A stretch of DNA of 64,000 bases, taken from the NCBI GenBank assembly GCA_020722575.1, contig DYKN01000002.1, positions 1 through 64,000 of the forward strand, in the 5' to 3' direction. The stretch comes from Rikenella microfusus. GTDB taxonomy: Bacteria > Bacteroidota > Bacteroidia > Bacteroidales > VadinHA17. The notes below the pieces were generated by a model. That model worked only from the letters and a program-made list of their open reading frames with translations, was not told the origin of the DNA and made no database searches. The position numbers and the translations under genes are program-made. Below, piece by piece: positions 26,414 through 34,753 of this stretch. The number at the start of each line of letters is the position of its first letter. Positions within the stretch are counted from its first letter, which is position 1.

Positions 26414-27174
26414 TCCAGATCATTTATATTAAACACCGGACCATCTGTACATGTAAGTAAATTTCCCTTAATGGTTTTTACTGCACAGCATAAGCAGACA
26501 CCCATACCACAGGCCATTAAATTTTCAAGGGAAACTTCACAGAAAGTATTCTTTGATTTTGCAATTAATGCAATTTTTTTCATCATGGGCTCAGGTCCGC
26601 AACAATAAATTCTGTCGTATTTACCATCAACAATCAAAGGATGATTGCTGACAAAACCTTTAAATCCTTCTGAACCATCTTCGGTGGCTACATAAACTTT
26701 ACCGAATTCCAGGAACTTTGTATATTCAATTATACGTTCTCTGGTTCTGTAACCCAGAATAATATCTTGAGTAACACCATTAAAGTATAACTTTTGGGAG
26801 AGAAATAGAAGTGGTGCAACTCCACAGCCGCCTCCAACAAGAATTACTTTCTCTCCTTTTTCAGGCATCGTAAAAGAATTACCAAGTGGGTAAATAAGAT
26901 TGAGATATTCTCCTGGAGCAATCTGTGATAACATATGCGTTCCTTTTCCAGCTATCTGGATCAGGAATTCAACTTTATTACGCCTGAAATCAACATTATG
27001 AAACGAGAAAGGCCGTCGCAAAAATGTTTCCTTGTTTTTATCAATTCTTATCTCAGCAAATTGGCCGGGCATTATGTCTTCAATAGAATCAGGTGATAAT
27101 AGTTCAAGGATAAAATGATCCTGATTTAATCTACTATTTTTCAAAACTTTAAAGTCACCTATTCTTTTGCCCAT
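26407..27174 (-). CDS. pyrK: Dihydroorotate dehydrogenase electron transfer subunit
   Basis: A 255-residue partner of class 1B PyrD. The ferredoxin-reductase-like FAD domain (about 8-100) has FLRRPFSFH, the FAD-binding RxxS/T-type element. The NAD domain begins at [19 protein letters not shown] (about 105-123). The C-terminal 2Fe-2S cluster is bound by cysteines in [13 protein letters not shown] and the later LLTCTDG. It carries electrons from FMN in PyrD through the Fe-S centre and FAD to NAD+. It is first in the pyrK-pyrD operon; a -7 element lies 17 bases before its ATG. Confidence 0.95.
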   Translation of the reverse strand: MGKRIGDFKVLKNSRLNQDHFILELLSPDSIEDIMPGQFAEIRIDKNKETFLRRPFSFHNVDFRRNKVEFLIQIAGKGTHMLSQIAPGEYLNLIYPLGNSFTMPEKGEKVILVGGGCGVAPLLFLSQKLYFNGVTQDIILGYRTRERIIEYTKFLEFGKVYVATEDGSEGFKGFVSNHPLIVDGKYDRIYCCGPEPMMKKIALIAKSKNTFCEVSLENLMACGMGVCLCCAVKTIKGNLLTCTDGPVFNINDLEW

Positions 27175-27190
27175 CCGGAGAACTTTCCAG

Positions 27191-27219
27191 CAAAGATAAT
27201 TTATTTATCGTTAAACAAA
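27191..27219 (-). promoter_or_regulatory. Candidate promoter of pyrK-pyrD
   Basis: On the minus strand TTTG (27219-27216), a 17-base spacer and TATCTTTG (27198-27191). The -7 element is a full match; the spacer is two bases shorter than usual. The -7 element ends 16 bases before the pyrK start codon. Confidence 0.5.
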
Positions 27220-27244
27220 TCGTGGACAAAAATTAAATTAGCAT

Positions 27245-27691
27245 TTATTTGTCATTTCCTGACGCGGGAAAATATTCGGTAAAAGTACCATCATCATAAA
27301 AAATAACAATCTTTGCAGTCTTCCTGATATTCTTCATCCCGGCCGGTAAAATAGGTTGTTGACCTGATATTGTATCAGTACCAAAATCTATCTCCTCTTT
27401 CTTAAGAAATTGTTCGTCTTTTAAATCCTGCATTTCTCCTGAAATGTTTTTTTCAGAATCGAAAAGGGTTGGTTCTGTAGCATCGGTATACATTTCGCCT
27501 TTCCCGAAAAGAAGCCAATCAGATGATAAATATTTATATTTTGACAATACTTTAATAACAAAATCAAGGCTGGGTTTGTTACGCCCAGAAAGTATATGTG
27601 AAATACCAGATGGCTGAACACCAATTTCTTTGGCAAACTGTACTGATGATTTATTTTCCTTCCTGAGAAATTCAAGAATTCTATCTCTCAT
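27245..27691 (-). CDS. Small XRE-family regulator with conserved C-terminal strand
   Basis: A 148-residue DNA-binding protein. The XRE helix-turn-helix is at about 3-60 (SSVQFAKEIGVQPSGISHILSGRNKPSLDFV). A charged, probably disordered linker (about 70-115) leads to a short C-terminal element, AKIVIFYDDGTFTEYFP, which I recognise as a recurring tail of small Bacteroidota XRE proteins of unknown role. There is no peptidase domain. Three TTACA-WW-TGTAA palindromes lie directly upstream of its start at regular spacing and are the obvious candidate operators. The first overlaps a -7 element (TACATTTG) on this strand. Confidence 0.82.
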   Translation of the reverse strand: MRDRILEFLRKENKSSVQFAKEIGVQPSGISHILSGRNKPSLDFVIKVLSKYKYLSSDWLLFGKGEMYTDATEPTLFDSEKNISGEMQDLKDEQFLKKEEIDFGTDTISGQQPILPAGMKNIRKTAKIVIFYDDGTFTEYFPASGNDK

Positions 27692-27704
27692 ATAATTAAG
27701 TTTA

Positions 27705-27765
27705 TTACAAATGTAAATTATTCTTAGATTATAAATGTAAATTAATTATATTTACAAATGTAAAT
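27705..27765. promoter_or_regulatory. Array of three TTACA-WW-TGTAA palindromes before the XRE gene
   Basis: TTACA-AA-TGTAA at 27705-27716; TTATA-AA-TGTAA at 27729-27740 (one mismatch); ATTTACA-AA-TGTAAAT at 27750-27765 (perfect, 7-bp arms). The centres are 24 and 23 bp apart, about two helical turns. The first copy contains TACATTTG on the minus strand, a -7 element placed 17 bases from the XRE start codon, so binding there would block its promoter. Confidence 0.6.
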
Positions 27766-28034
27766 TTATTTTTATCATTTTTAATTTAATCTATCGGGTA
27801 TTTTTGTTTATTGTTTATAATGCGACTCAAAAATAGTGTATTTATTTGAATAATTAATTAAATTTAGTTATATAAACATCTTGTTATTAACCAATTAATT
27901 TAAAAGTAATCATTAAATCTAAACTTACTGAAGATTATAACAGAAAAATAATTATATATTTAATATAGATAATATATATTAAATATCTGAAAATCATTAT
28001 TATAAATAATTTACTTTTTTATATTTCAATTATA
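27766..28034. other. AT-rich intergenic stretch, no gene seen
   Basis: Roughly 270 bases that are very AT-rich between the two palindrome clusters. No reading frame of useful length with a credible start, no RNA fold I can defend and no terminator was found. It may be a regulatory spacer or the remains of a decayed gene. Confidence 0.5.
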
Positions 28035-28129
28035 TTACATTTGTAAATATTTAATTTATTAACTTTTGTAAATTGTATAAATTAATATTAGGTTACAAAT
28101 GTAAAATATATAAAACATGCCATTTGTAA
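28035..28129. promoter_or_regulatory. Second cluster of TTACA-WW-TGTAA palindromes
   Basis: Perfect copies at 28035-28046 (TTACA-TT-TGTAA) and 28093-28104 (TTACA-AA-TGTAA), with half-matching copies centred near 28065 and 28123 (TAACT-TT-TGTAA, TGCCA-TT-TGTAA). Centres are about 25, 33 and 25 bp apart. The copy at 28035 contains a plus-strand -7 element (TACATTTG). No gene starts nearby; the symporter gene starts 330 bases downstream. Confidence 0.5.
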
Positions 28130-28202
28130 CAAAAAGAATAAATATTTTAAAGAAAGAGAAAATCTTCTTAGTTTGCAGAATTATTATTCAGGTTAAAATT
28201 AA

Positions 28203-28233
28203 TTTGCGTTTTTAAATTCAATATCTACTTTTG
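28203..28233 (+). promoter_or_regulatory. Consensus promoter with long leader before the symporter gene
   Basis: TTTG (28203-28206), a 19-base spacer and TACTTTTG (28226-28233) match the Bacteroidota consensus in full. The start point near 28240 would give a leader of about 220 bases before the symporter ATG at 28460. No recognised riboswitch fold was found in the leader. Confidence 0.55.
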
Positions 28234-28459
28234 AGGTATGCTGAAAGAAAAATCAAAAGAGAAACAAATTATTTTTATTTATATAAGCCATTAATAAATT
28301 TTTTATATCTAAGTAATGTTATTGAAAATCAATTTGATATTAAACCATTATATTACTTTGTATACTTAAAAAACAATTGTTATTTCACATAAGTATTTGT
28401 CCTTTGTATTTTTAATTTAAAGAAGATTTTTTTTCTTTATCATCAAAATTGTAGATCAA

Positions 28460-29695
28460 ATGGGCATTAAACGATTTTCTCTCCCACTCCACTATCAAAT
28501 TTTGATTGCATTAGTTGCTGGTGGTTTATTTGGTTATTTTTTCCCTAAGGCTGTTGTTTACACAAATTGGGCTGGTGAGATTTTTCTCAGGGCCCTTAAT
28601 ATGATAATTGTTCCTCTTATTCTGTGTTCAATTACTACAGGAGTGGCAAGTGTGGGCAGTGGAGAGAGGCTTGGAAAATTAGGTTTAAAAACCTTAGGAT
28701 ATTATATTTTTACTTCACTTATTGCAATAATTACCGGATTTATTTTTGTTACTATAATTAAGCCTGGTACTGGAGCAAAGCTCGGGCTTGAGATACCAAT
28801 TGATAATATTTCTTCTATGTCGAAAAACTTTGGAAGCACATTGATAAAGATTGTTCCTTCAAATATTTTTGAAGCGCTTTCACAAGGTCAAATGCTTTCA
28901 ATAATACTTTTCGCAATTTTATTTGGATTTTTCATTACAAAAATCAGTGAGGATAAGCGAAATCTGATTACAGATGTTATCAATGCTGTTCTGGATGTAA
29001 TCATGAAGCTGACTCTTTTTGTTATTAAATTTACTCCTGCTGGTATATTCAGTATTACTGCCAAAATAATTGCCCAGCAAATTAGCATGGGCAACCAGAT
29101 AAGTGAAATTATAAGCCGACTCGGAATTTATTTTCTTACTGTTATTGCAGGTTTGCTGTTTCATTCTTTTATAACTCTTCATTTGATGGTAAGAATACTA
29201 GGACGGATCAATCCAGTTCAGCATTTCAAGAATATGATCACGCCATTGCTTACAGCTTTTTCTACATCGTCATCAAATGCAACCCTTCCTCTTACAATGG
29301 AAGCAGTTGAAAATAAAGATGGAGTGTCCAAAAAAATATCCAGTTTTACGTTACCACTTGGGGCAACAATAAATATGAATGGGACAGCATTATATGAATG
29401 TGTTGCTGTAATATTTATAGCGCAGGCATATGGATATAATTTAAGCATTGCTCAACAGCTTGTAATAATTTTTATGGCCTTGCTGACTGCAATTGGATCA
29501 GCAGGAATACCAATGGCCGGACTTGTAATGATGACAGTCGTAATCAAAGCTGTTGGACTTCCTCTTGAGGGTATAGGTCTAGTGCTGGCAGTTGACAGGA
29601 TACTAGATATGTTCAGAACGGCTGTAAACGTTTATGGTGATACTTGTGGTGCTGTTATAATAGCACGTTCTGAAGGAGAGAAACTTAATGTTTAA
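28460..29695 (+). CDS. Dicarboxylate/amino acid:cation symporter (DAACS family)
   Basis: Secondary transporter of 411 residues of the glutamate/dicarboxylate family. It has eight membrane helices with two re-entrant loops. The serine-rich HP1 motif is AFSTSSSNATLPLTM (about 270-285), the NMNGT motif of helix 7 is GATINMNGTALYE, and HP2 has IGSAGIPMAGLVMM. Helix 8 has DRILDMFRTAVNVYGD; the aspartate before the arginine fits transporters of acidic amino acids or C4-dicarboxylates. Coupling ion (H+ or Na+) cannot be decided from sequence. Single gene, with a promoter about 220 bases upstream. Confidence 0.93.
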   Translation: MGIKRFSLPLHYQILIALVAGGLFGYFFPKAVVYTNWAGEIFLRALNMIIVPLILCSITTGVASVGSGERLGKLGLKTLGYYIFTSLIAIITGFIFVTIIKPGTGAKLGLEIPIDNISSMSKNFGSTLIKIVPSNIFEALSQGQMLSIILFAILFGFFITKISEDKRNLITDVINAVLDVIMKLTLFVIKFTPAGIFSITAKIIAQQISMGNQISEIISRLGIYFLTVIAGLLFHSFITLHLMVRILGRINPVQHFKNMITPLLTAFSTSSSNATLPLTMEAVENKDGVSKKISSFTLPLGATINMNGTALYECVAVIFIAQAYGYNLSIAQQLVIIFMALLTAIGSAGIPMAGLVMMTVVIKAVGLPLEGIGLVLAVDRILDMFRTAVNVYGDTCGAVIIARSEGEKLNV

Positions 29696-29788
29696 ATGAT
29701 TATTAAGTCCAATTCAAAAAAATCCCTATAAAGTATACAGGATTAAATTAAATTAGTCTGGAAAAGTATATTGTTTCAGGAATATAGA

Positions 29789-30271
29789 TTAATAATCCTG
29801 CTCGTTAAGTTCAGCTGCATCAGGAATATTAACGTTCACAACCTTTCCTGCAAAATGAAGATCTACCCCTGCCATTGGGTGATTGAAATCCATTTTTACA
29901 GTTTCATTGTTAATTTCGTTAATAACTCCAAAAAACTGTTGACCTGAACCGTTTGTCATAGGTACCTCATTACCTACCCTGCAAATATTTTCATCTATTT
30001 TACCGTCAATTTCAAACACCGATAAAGGTATATCAATAATCAGGTCATCTCTTCTTTCGCCATATGCATCTTTCGACTTAAGTGTGAATTCAAAATCATC
30101 ACCCTCCGATAAGCCTATTAATGCTTCTTCAAATGATGGTAATAGTCTACCGGTACCATAAATAAAATCGAACGGGTTAGCATCTTCGACCTTCTCAATT
30201 AATCGGCCGTTTCTATCAGATTCTCTCAGTTCATATATAAGAGATACCTTTAAGTTTTTATCAATTTTCAT
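29789..30271 (-). CDS. SlyD-like FKBP-type peptidyl-prolyl isomerase
   Basis: A 160-residue cytosolic FKBP. The FKBP part has FDFIYGTGRLLPSFEEALIGLSEGDDFEF and the AYGERRDDLI segment; the insert-in-flap domain (about 75-130) ends in the family signature DFNHPMAGVDLHFAGKVVNV. This layout is that of SlyD, a folding helper that combines isomerase and chaperone activity. The histidine-rich metal-binding tail of E. coli SlyD is missing: the protein ends in NEQDY. No operon partner is evident. Confidence 0.92.
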   Translation of the reverse strand: MKIDKNLKVSLIYELRESDRNGRLIEKVEDANPFDFIYGTGRLLPSFEEALIGLSEGDDFEFTLKSKDAYGERRDDLIIDIPLSVFEIDGKIDENICRVGNEVPMTNGSGQQFFGVINEINNETVKMDFNHPMAGVDLHFAGKVVNVNIPDAAELNEQDY

Positions 30272-30413
30272 TTTTTAATTTTTTGTAAAAGTACAACAAA
30301 TAATTGTAAACAAATTAAAGAGATCTCATTTCCATAAATGTTTTGAAAACTCTTTCAGAAAATTGTATTGGGTTTTTTGATTTTGCACAGATGAAATTAA
30401 TGGCATTGAATGG

Positions 30414-31010
30414 TTAAAAAATAAAGCTCACTCTTATTTCGGGATTGCTGTAGAGCTGATATTCAGAATCAGTAAGAGCCCAAAGTAGAATAAAATTTAC
30501 TGAGGCTCTGCGTCCGATTTGCTGGCTAATTCCACCTCCTCCCAGAAAGGTATCTTCTGTAAACCTTTTTGGACTATGGTTAGGCAGATATCCTTTCCAA
30601 AAAGCGGTTTCCAGTGAGAGAGACTCGAATTCAGCATGAATAAAAATACTGGTATTTAATCCTATAGGAACAATTTTATCAATATTGCGCAATAAAACCA
30701 TCTGAGTGTAATATCTTATTCCATAAATGTCAGTTTTAATATCGTGTAATTTATAAAACCTGTAACTGGGGCCGGCAGCAATGGCAAAGCGTGGTAGAAT
30801 CCATATGCCCCCAACAGGTGCAATTTCAATATCAGTAAATGTTCCAAGTTGAAGTGAAAAACTTCCTCCCCAGAATAGCCTTTCTTTTAAAGTGGGGACA
30901 TTCTTTTCAGTTTTCTGACCAACAACCATGTTACACGAGAGCAAAATTATAATTAGAGAAAAAAATACTGCTTTAATAGTTTCTTTTAATAATAACAGGT
31001 CTCTTTTCAT
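30414..31010 (-). CDS. Putative exported envelope protein
   Basis: A 198-residue protein that I cannot assign to a named family. It has a hydrophobic N-terminal segment that looks like a signal sequence (about residues 10-32, KAVFFSLIIILLSCNMVVGQ). The mature part has short amphipathic beta strands (FWGGSFSLQLGTFTDIEIAPVGGIWI, FAIAAGPSYRFYKL, YYTQMVLLR) and ends in a strand with terminal phenylalanine (NPEIRVSFIF), consistent with a small outer-membrane barrel. It is flanked by the SlyD-like gene and by a divergent SDR gene 80 bases upstream. Confidence 0.65.
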   Translation of the reverse strand: MKRDLLLLKETIKAVFFSLIIILLSCNMVVGQKTEKNVPTLKERLFWGGSFSLQLGTFTDIEIAPVGGIWILPRFAIAAGPSYRFYKLHDIKTDIYGIRYYTQMVLLRNIDKIVPIGLNTSIFIHAEFESLSLETAFWKGYLPNHSPKRFTEDTFLGGGGISQQIGRRASVNFILLWALTDSEYQLYSNPEIRVSFIF

Positions 31011-31090
31011 TTTAAAATATTAAAGTGTAATTTTACTTTAATTCAAACTGCAAATAAATAAAAATTCTGAAACTTTAAATCATAGGTACA

Positions 31091-31786
31091 ATGAATATTT
31101 TAATAACTGGTGGATCAGGTGGTATTGGACTTGCAACCGCAAAGGTTCTGGCCGAAGAAAAGAGTAATAAAGTAATGATAGCAAGTAGAGACATTAAAAA
31201 AATAGAAGCGATTTTGTGGTCTTTTCCATTCAAAAATGTTATTCCCGCAAAGCTTGATTTATCATATACAAATAAATTAGATGATAATTTTTTAAAATTT
31301 GTAAATCAGCATTTTAATGTATTAGATATTTTGATTAATAATGCTGGATATCTTTACAATGCTCCATTTGAAAAACTTGAAGAAAATGAGATGAGATTAA
31401 TGATGGAAATAAATTTTTTTTCTCCTGCCAAGCTAATCAAAATCTTACTTCCAATTATGCATAGAGGTTCACATATCGTAAATATTTCAAGTATGGGTGG
31501 GTTCCAGGGAAGCACCAAATTTCATGGGCTTTCAGGGTATAGCGCATCTAAATCCGCAATTGCATGTCTAACCGAATCACTTGCTGTTGAGTTCTCAGAA
31601 TATGGTATTCATGTAAATTGTCTTGCACCCGGAAGTGTTGATACAGAAATGTTCCGGAAAGCCTTTCCCGGTAAAAAAGCAAGTTTAAGTGCGGATGAGA
31701 TGGGAAAATTTATTGCCTGGTTTGCTTTAAACGGTCACAGGTTTTTTAATGGGAAAATTTTACCGGTAGCTTTTTCTGGAGTATAA
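31091..31786 (+). CDS. Short-chain dehydrogenase/reductase
   Basis: SDR of 231 residues. The cofactor motif is ITGGSGGIGLATAKV (about 4-18), followed by ASRDIKK, which suggests NADP. The NNAGYL motif, a catalytic serine in ISSMGG and the active-site YSASKSA are all present, so it should be active. It lacks the extra C-terminal segment of the SDR at 23.8 kb. Substrate unknown. It converges on the butyrate kinase gene. Confidence 0.88.
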   Translation: MNILITGGSGGIGLATAKVLAEEKSNKVMIASRDIKKIEAILWSFPFKNVIPAKLDLSYTNKLDDNFLKFVNQHFNVLDILINNAGYLYNAPFEKLEENEMRLMMEINFFSPAKLIKILLPIMHRGSHIVNISSMGGFQGSTKFHGLSGYSASKSAIACLTESLAVEFSEYGIHVNCLAPGSVDTEMFRKAFPGKKASLSADEMGKFIAWFALNGHRFFNGKILPVAFSGV

Positions 31787-31818
31787 AATATTTAAATACA
31801 ATAAATTTGTTTTAATTA

Positions 31819-32895
31819 TTATAAGTATTCCTTTATATTTATTTTACCCTGAAGTGCAAGATAGGCATTAAAAGCAAGTGCCTTCATTTCATCTTCACCC
31901 GGATAAACAACAACCTTTGCAATAAAATTAACACGCGATTTTATTTTTTCAATGAAAGATTCCTGATATGCCATTCCTCCTGTGAGTATTATTGCATCAA
32001 CTTTGCCTTTAAGTACTGTGGCCATTCCTCCAATATCCTTTGCAACCTGATATGAGGCGGCATCAATAATAAGTTGTGCTTTTGGGTCCCCATTTTCAGA
32101 ACGTTTGCATATCTCTTTAAAATCATTTGTACCGAGGTAAGCAATCATTCCACCTTTTCCTACAAGCATTTCAATAATTTCTTTTCGGGTATATTTTCCG
32201 CTGAAGCAAAGTTCGACCAGTTGTTTTGAGGGCAAACCACCTGATCTTTCGGGCGAAAAAGGCCCTTCACCTCCAAGTGCATTATTAACGTCTACTACTC
32301 TGCCATTTCTATGGGCGCCAATACTTATCCCCCCTCCCATGTGAGCCACAATGAGATTTAGTGATTCATAATTTGAACCTGATGAAGCGGCATACAGGCG
32401 TGCAACTGCTTTATGATTGAGAGCATGGAATATTGATAATCGGTTAATTTCAGGGTGGCCTGAAAGGCGTGCTACATCATCAAGTTCGTCAACTACAACG
32501 GGATCAACAATAAAAGCAGGTATATCCGACAATTCGCTTGCTAAATCATCAGCAATAAGTGCTCCCAGATTACTAGCATGCTCTCCAAACGGACTATTGA
32601 TCAGATCCCGTTTCATTAGTTCATTCACTTTATAAATACCTGATTCAATAGGTTTTACAAGTCCACCCCTCCCAACTACAGCGGCAACGCAGGAAAAATC
32701 TATTCCAAAGTTTCTTAGTTCCCTGACAATTACATCTTTCCTGAAGTGAAATTGATCAGTTATTCTTGCAAACATTTGAAGTTCCTCTGCAGAATGCCTG
32801 ACTGTTTTTTCAAAAAGCAGATTATCTTTCTCAAAAACAGCAAGCTTGGTTGATGTAGATCCAGGATTAATAACAATAATCAGGTTTCTTCCCAT
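31819..32895 (-). CDS. buk: Butyrate kinase
   Basis: ASKHA-fold acyl kinase of 358 residues, typical for butyrate kinases (acetate kinase is about 400). Motifs are VINPGSTSTKLAVFE at the N terminus, VGRGGLVKPIESGIY, and VAHMGGGISIGAH in the phosphate region. It converts butyryl phosphate and ADP to butyrate and ATP; branched-chain acyl phosphates are possible substrates. It is the last gene of the operon pta-ackA-ptb-ptb-buk, which supplies its substrate. A 27-base gap separates it from the preceding ptb. Confidence 0.94.
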   Translation of the reverse strand: MGRNLIIVINPGSTSTKLAVFEKDNLLFEKTVRHSAEELQMFARITDQFHFRKDVIVRELRNFGIDFSCVAAVVGRGGLVKPIESGIYKVNELMKRDLINSPFGEHASNLGALIADDLASELSDIPAFIVDPVVVDELDDVARLSGHPEINRLSIFHALNHKAVARLYAASSGSNYESLNLIVAHMGGGISIGAHRNGRVVDVNNALGGEGPFSPERSGGLPSKQLVELCFSGKYTRKEIIEMLVGKGGMIAYLGTNDFKEICKRSENGDPKAQLIIDAASYQVAKDIGGMATVLKGKVDAIILTGGMAYQESFIEKIKSRVNFIAKVVVYPGEDEMKALAFNAYLALQGKINIKEYL

Positions 32896-32922
32896 TGGTG
32901 GAGGTATGATGGCTAAATATTA

Positions 32923-33840
32923 TTAACACAATTCTTTTTGAGCCATTAAACATGCGAGTGCTATACAATAATATTTTGATTTTGGTTTTTCACTTCTTGA
33001 CATAACTATTACTGGCTTTAAGGTTCCCCGAATCAGCCCTGCCAGTTCAGCTCCTGCAAAAAGCATAAGTCCTTTATAGAAAGGATTACATGACTCTAAT
33101 GAGGGGAATAAAAGTATATCAGCATCACCATTAACAGGTGTTTTTACTCCTTTTATTTCTGTGCTTTTCCGGTCACAGGCAAGAAAAATATCAAGAGGAC
33201 CATCCATTATACAATCTTTTATTTGCTTCCTCTCAGCCATTTTGCACATAACTGCATAGTGAATTGAATTGTCAGAATAGCGGCTTATTTTTTCTGATGC
33301 TCCGATAAGTGCAATTTTCGGTTTTGAGATTCCGAAAACATTAGCCATTTCAATAGCATATTCTGCCATTGCGATTTTCTGTTCAAGATCTGGAAATGGA
33401 ATGACAGCAGGGTCGGTGATAAACAGAAGCTTATGATATTCAGGTATTTCAACTGCACAAACATATGATAGTACTGCTCCCGGGAGCATAATACCTGTTT
33501 CTTTATCCATCACGGTTTTAAGAAATTTATCAGTACCAACGAGACCTTTCATAACAATGTCGGCTTCTTCTTTTCGTACCATATTAACAGCTTCGCGTGA
33601 TGCCTGTATCTCATTCGGGGAATCGATGATTGTAAACATCTTATGATCAATCGATTCGCTATCACAGTTTCTTTTTATTTCATCTTTATTTCCGATCAAT
33701 ATAGCTTCAGCAAATCCTTCTTTAACAGCTCGGGTTATTGCACCAATTGTGTTTTCATCTTGTGCCCAGGCGACAGCAATACGATACTTTCTTCCTGAAG
33801 AAAGTACTTTTTCAACCATCTGGTCGAGTGTTCTGATCAT
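32923..33840 (-). CDS. ptb: Phosphate butyryltransferase, second copy
   Basis: Phosphotransacetylase-fold enzyme of 305 residues, typical of phosphate butyryltransferase. It has VAWAQDENTIGAITRAV, VMKGLVGTDKFLK and the family stretch ITDPAVIPFPDLEQKIAM. It exchanges CoA for phosphate on butyryl-CoA or related acyl-CoAs. It is a clear but distant paralogue of the gene immediately upstream (2 bases apart), so the two may form a hetero-oligomer or have different chain-length preference (inference). It precedes buk. Confidence 0.9.
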   Translation of the reverse strand: MIRTLDQMVEKVLSSGRKYRIAVAWAQDENTIGAITRAVKEGFAEAILIGNKDEIKRNCDSESIDHKMFTIIDSPNEIQASREAVNMVRKEEADIVMKGLVGTDKFLKTVMDKETGIMLPGAVLSYVCAVEIPEYHKLLFITDPAVIPFPDLEQKIAMAEYAIEMANVFGISKPKIALIGASEKISRYSDNSIHYAVMCKMAERKQIKDCIMDGPLDIFLACDRKSTEIKGVKTPVNGDADILLFPSLESCNPFYKGLMLFAGAELAGLIRGTLKPVIVMSRSEKPKSKYYCIALACLMAQKELC

Positions 33841-33842
33841 TA

Positions 33843-34748
33843 TTAATGTTTTTGACTTACAGCTGAAGCAAGTAAAATGCTGTCATATTTTGCCTGTTCC
33901 GAATCAGACCTTGAGGTTAAGACTATGGGGACTGCTGCGCCTACTATAACAGATGCCACCTTTGCCCTGGCAAAAAATACGAGGGATTTATACAGTACAT
34001 TACCAACTTCTATATCCGGCATTAAAAGGAGATCTGTATCACCAGCTACTTCGCTTTTAATGCCTTTATGTCTTGCACTTTCTATGCTGACTGCGTTGTC
34101 GAATGCAAGGGGACCATCGATAATACAACCTTTAATCTGGTCTCTCTGATTCATTTTTGAGAGCAGAGCTGCATCAAGAGTTGCTCTCATATTTTCATTA
34201 ACCATTTCTACTGCACCCAGAACTGCAACTTTGGGGATTTCAACACCAAGCTGGTGAAGGCATCCTACAGAGTTGTTTATTATTGCAATTTTTTCCTGCA
34301 GATTTGGTGCGATGTTCATGGCAACATCGGTTACGGCAATGAGTTTATGGTATGTCTCCACTTCAAAAAGTGCAAAATGAGACAGCAATTTTCCGGTCCT
34401 TAATCCCCAATCCCTGTTTAATACACATTTAAGCAGAGTTGATGTTCCGACTTTTCCTTTCATTAATATCTCTGCCTGCTTACTGCTTGCCATTTTTACA
34501 GCAATTTCTACGGCTTTCTCGGTGTCGGATTCATTAACAATTGTCAGGTTCGAGATGTCATAACCATTGGATTCTGCAATTTTTTTTATTGATTCGCTGT
34601 CGCCAACAAGTATGGGTTCAACAATACCCTCAGCATGGGATCTCAGAACTGCTGCCAGGGAATCCTGGTCATGTGCAGCAGCTAAAACGAGTTTTTTTAC
34701 CGGTGCATTTGCAATAATTGCCTTTATTTCTTCTATTTTTTTAAGCAT
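33843..34748 (-). CDS. ptb: Phosphate butyryltransferase, first copy
   Basis: Enzyme of 301 residues in the phosphate acetyl/butyryltransferase family. It has KLVLAAAHDQDSLAAVLRSHAEG, LMKGKVGTSTLLKCVLN, VTDVAMNIAPNLQEKIAIINN and a C-terminal VPIVLTSRSDS stretch; the last is the common CoA-site signature of the family. It shares the domain plan of the next gene, with different surface loops. Five bases separate it from ackA and two from the second ptb, so translation is probably coupled along this operon. Confidence 0.9.
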   Translation of the reverse strand: MLKKIEEIKAIIANAPVKKLVLAAAHDQDSLAAVLRSHAEGIVEPILVGDSESIKKIAESNGYDISNLTIVNESDTEKAVEIAVKMASSKQAEILMKGKVGTSTLLKCVLNRDWGLRTGKLLSHFALFEVETYHKLIAVTDVAMNIAPNLQEKIAIINNSVGCLHQLGVEIPKVAVLGAVEMVNENMRATLDAALLSKMNQRDQIKGCIIDGPLAFDNAVSIESARHKGIKSEVAGDTDLLLMPDIEVGNVLYKSLVFFARAKVASVIVGAAVPIVLTSRSDSEQAKYDSILLASAVSQKH

Positions 34749-34753
34749 GGGAA

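Noticed and set aside
28239..28295. 18-codon frame after the symporter promoter
   Set aside because: Its ATG falls at or before the predicted transcription start, it has no ribosome binding site and the product is very short.
27692..28459. CRISPR array or direct-repeat array in the AT-rich gap
   Set aside because: The repeated units are short palindromes with irregular AT-rich spacing, not 25-40 base repeats with unique spacers, and no cas genes are near.
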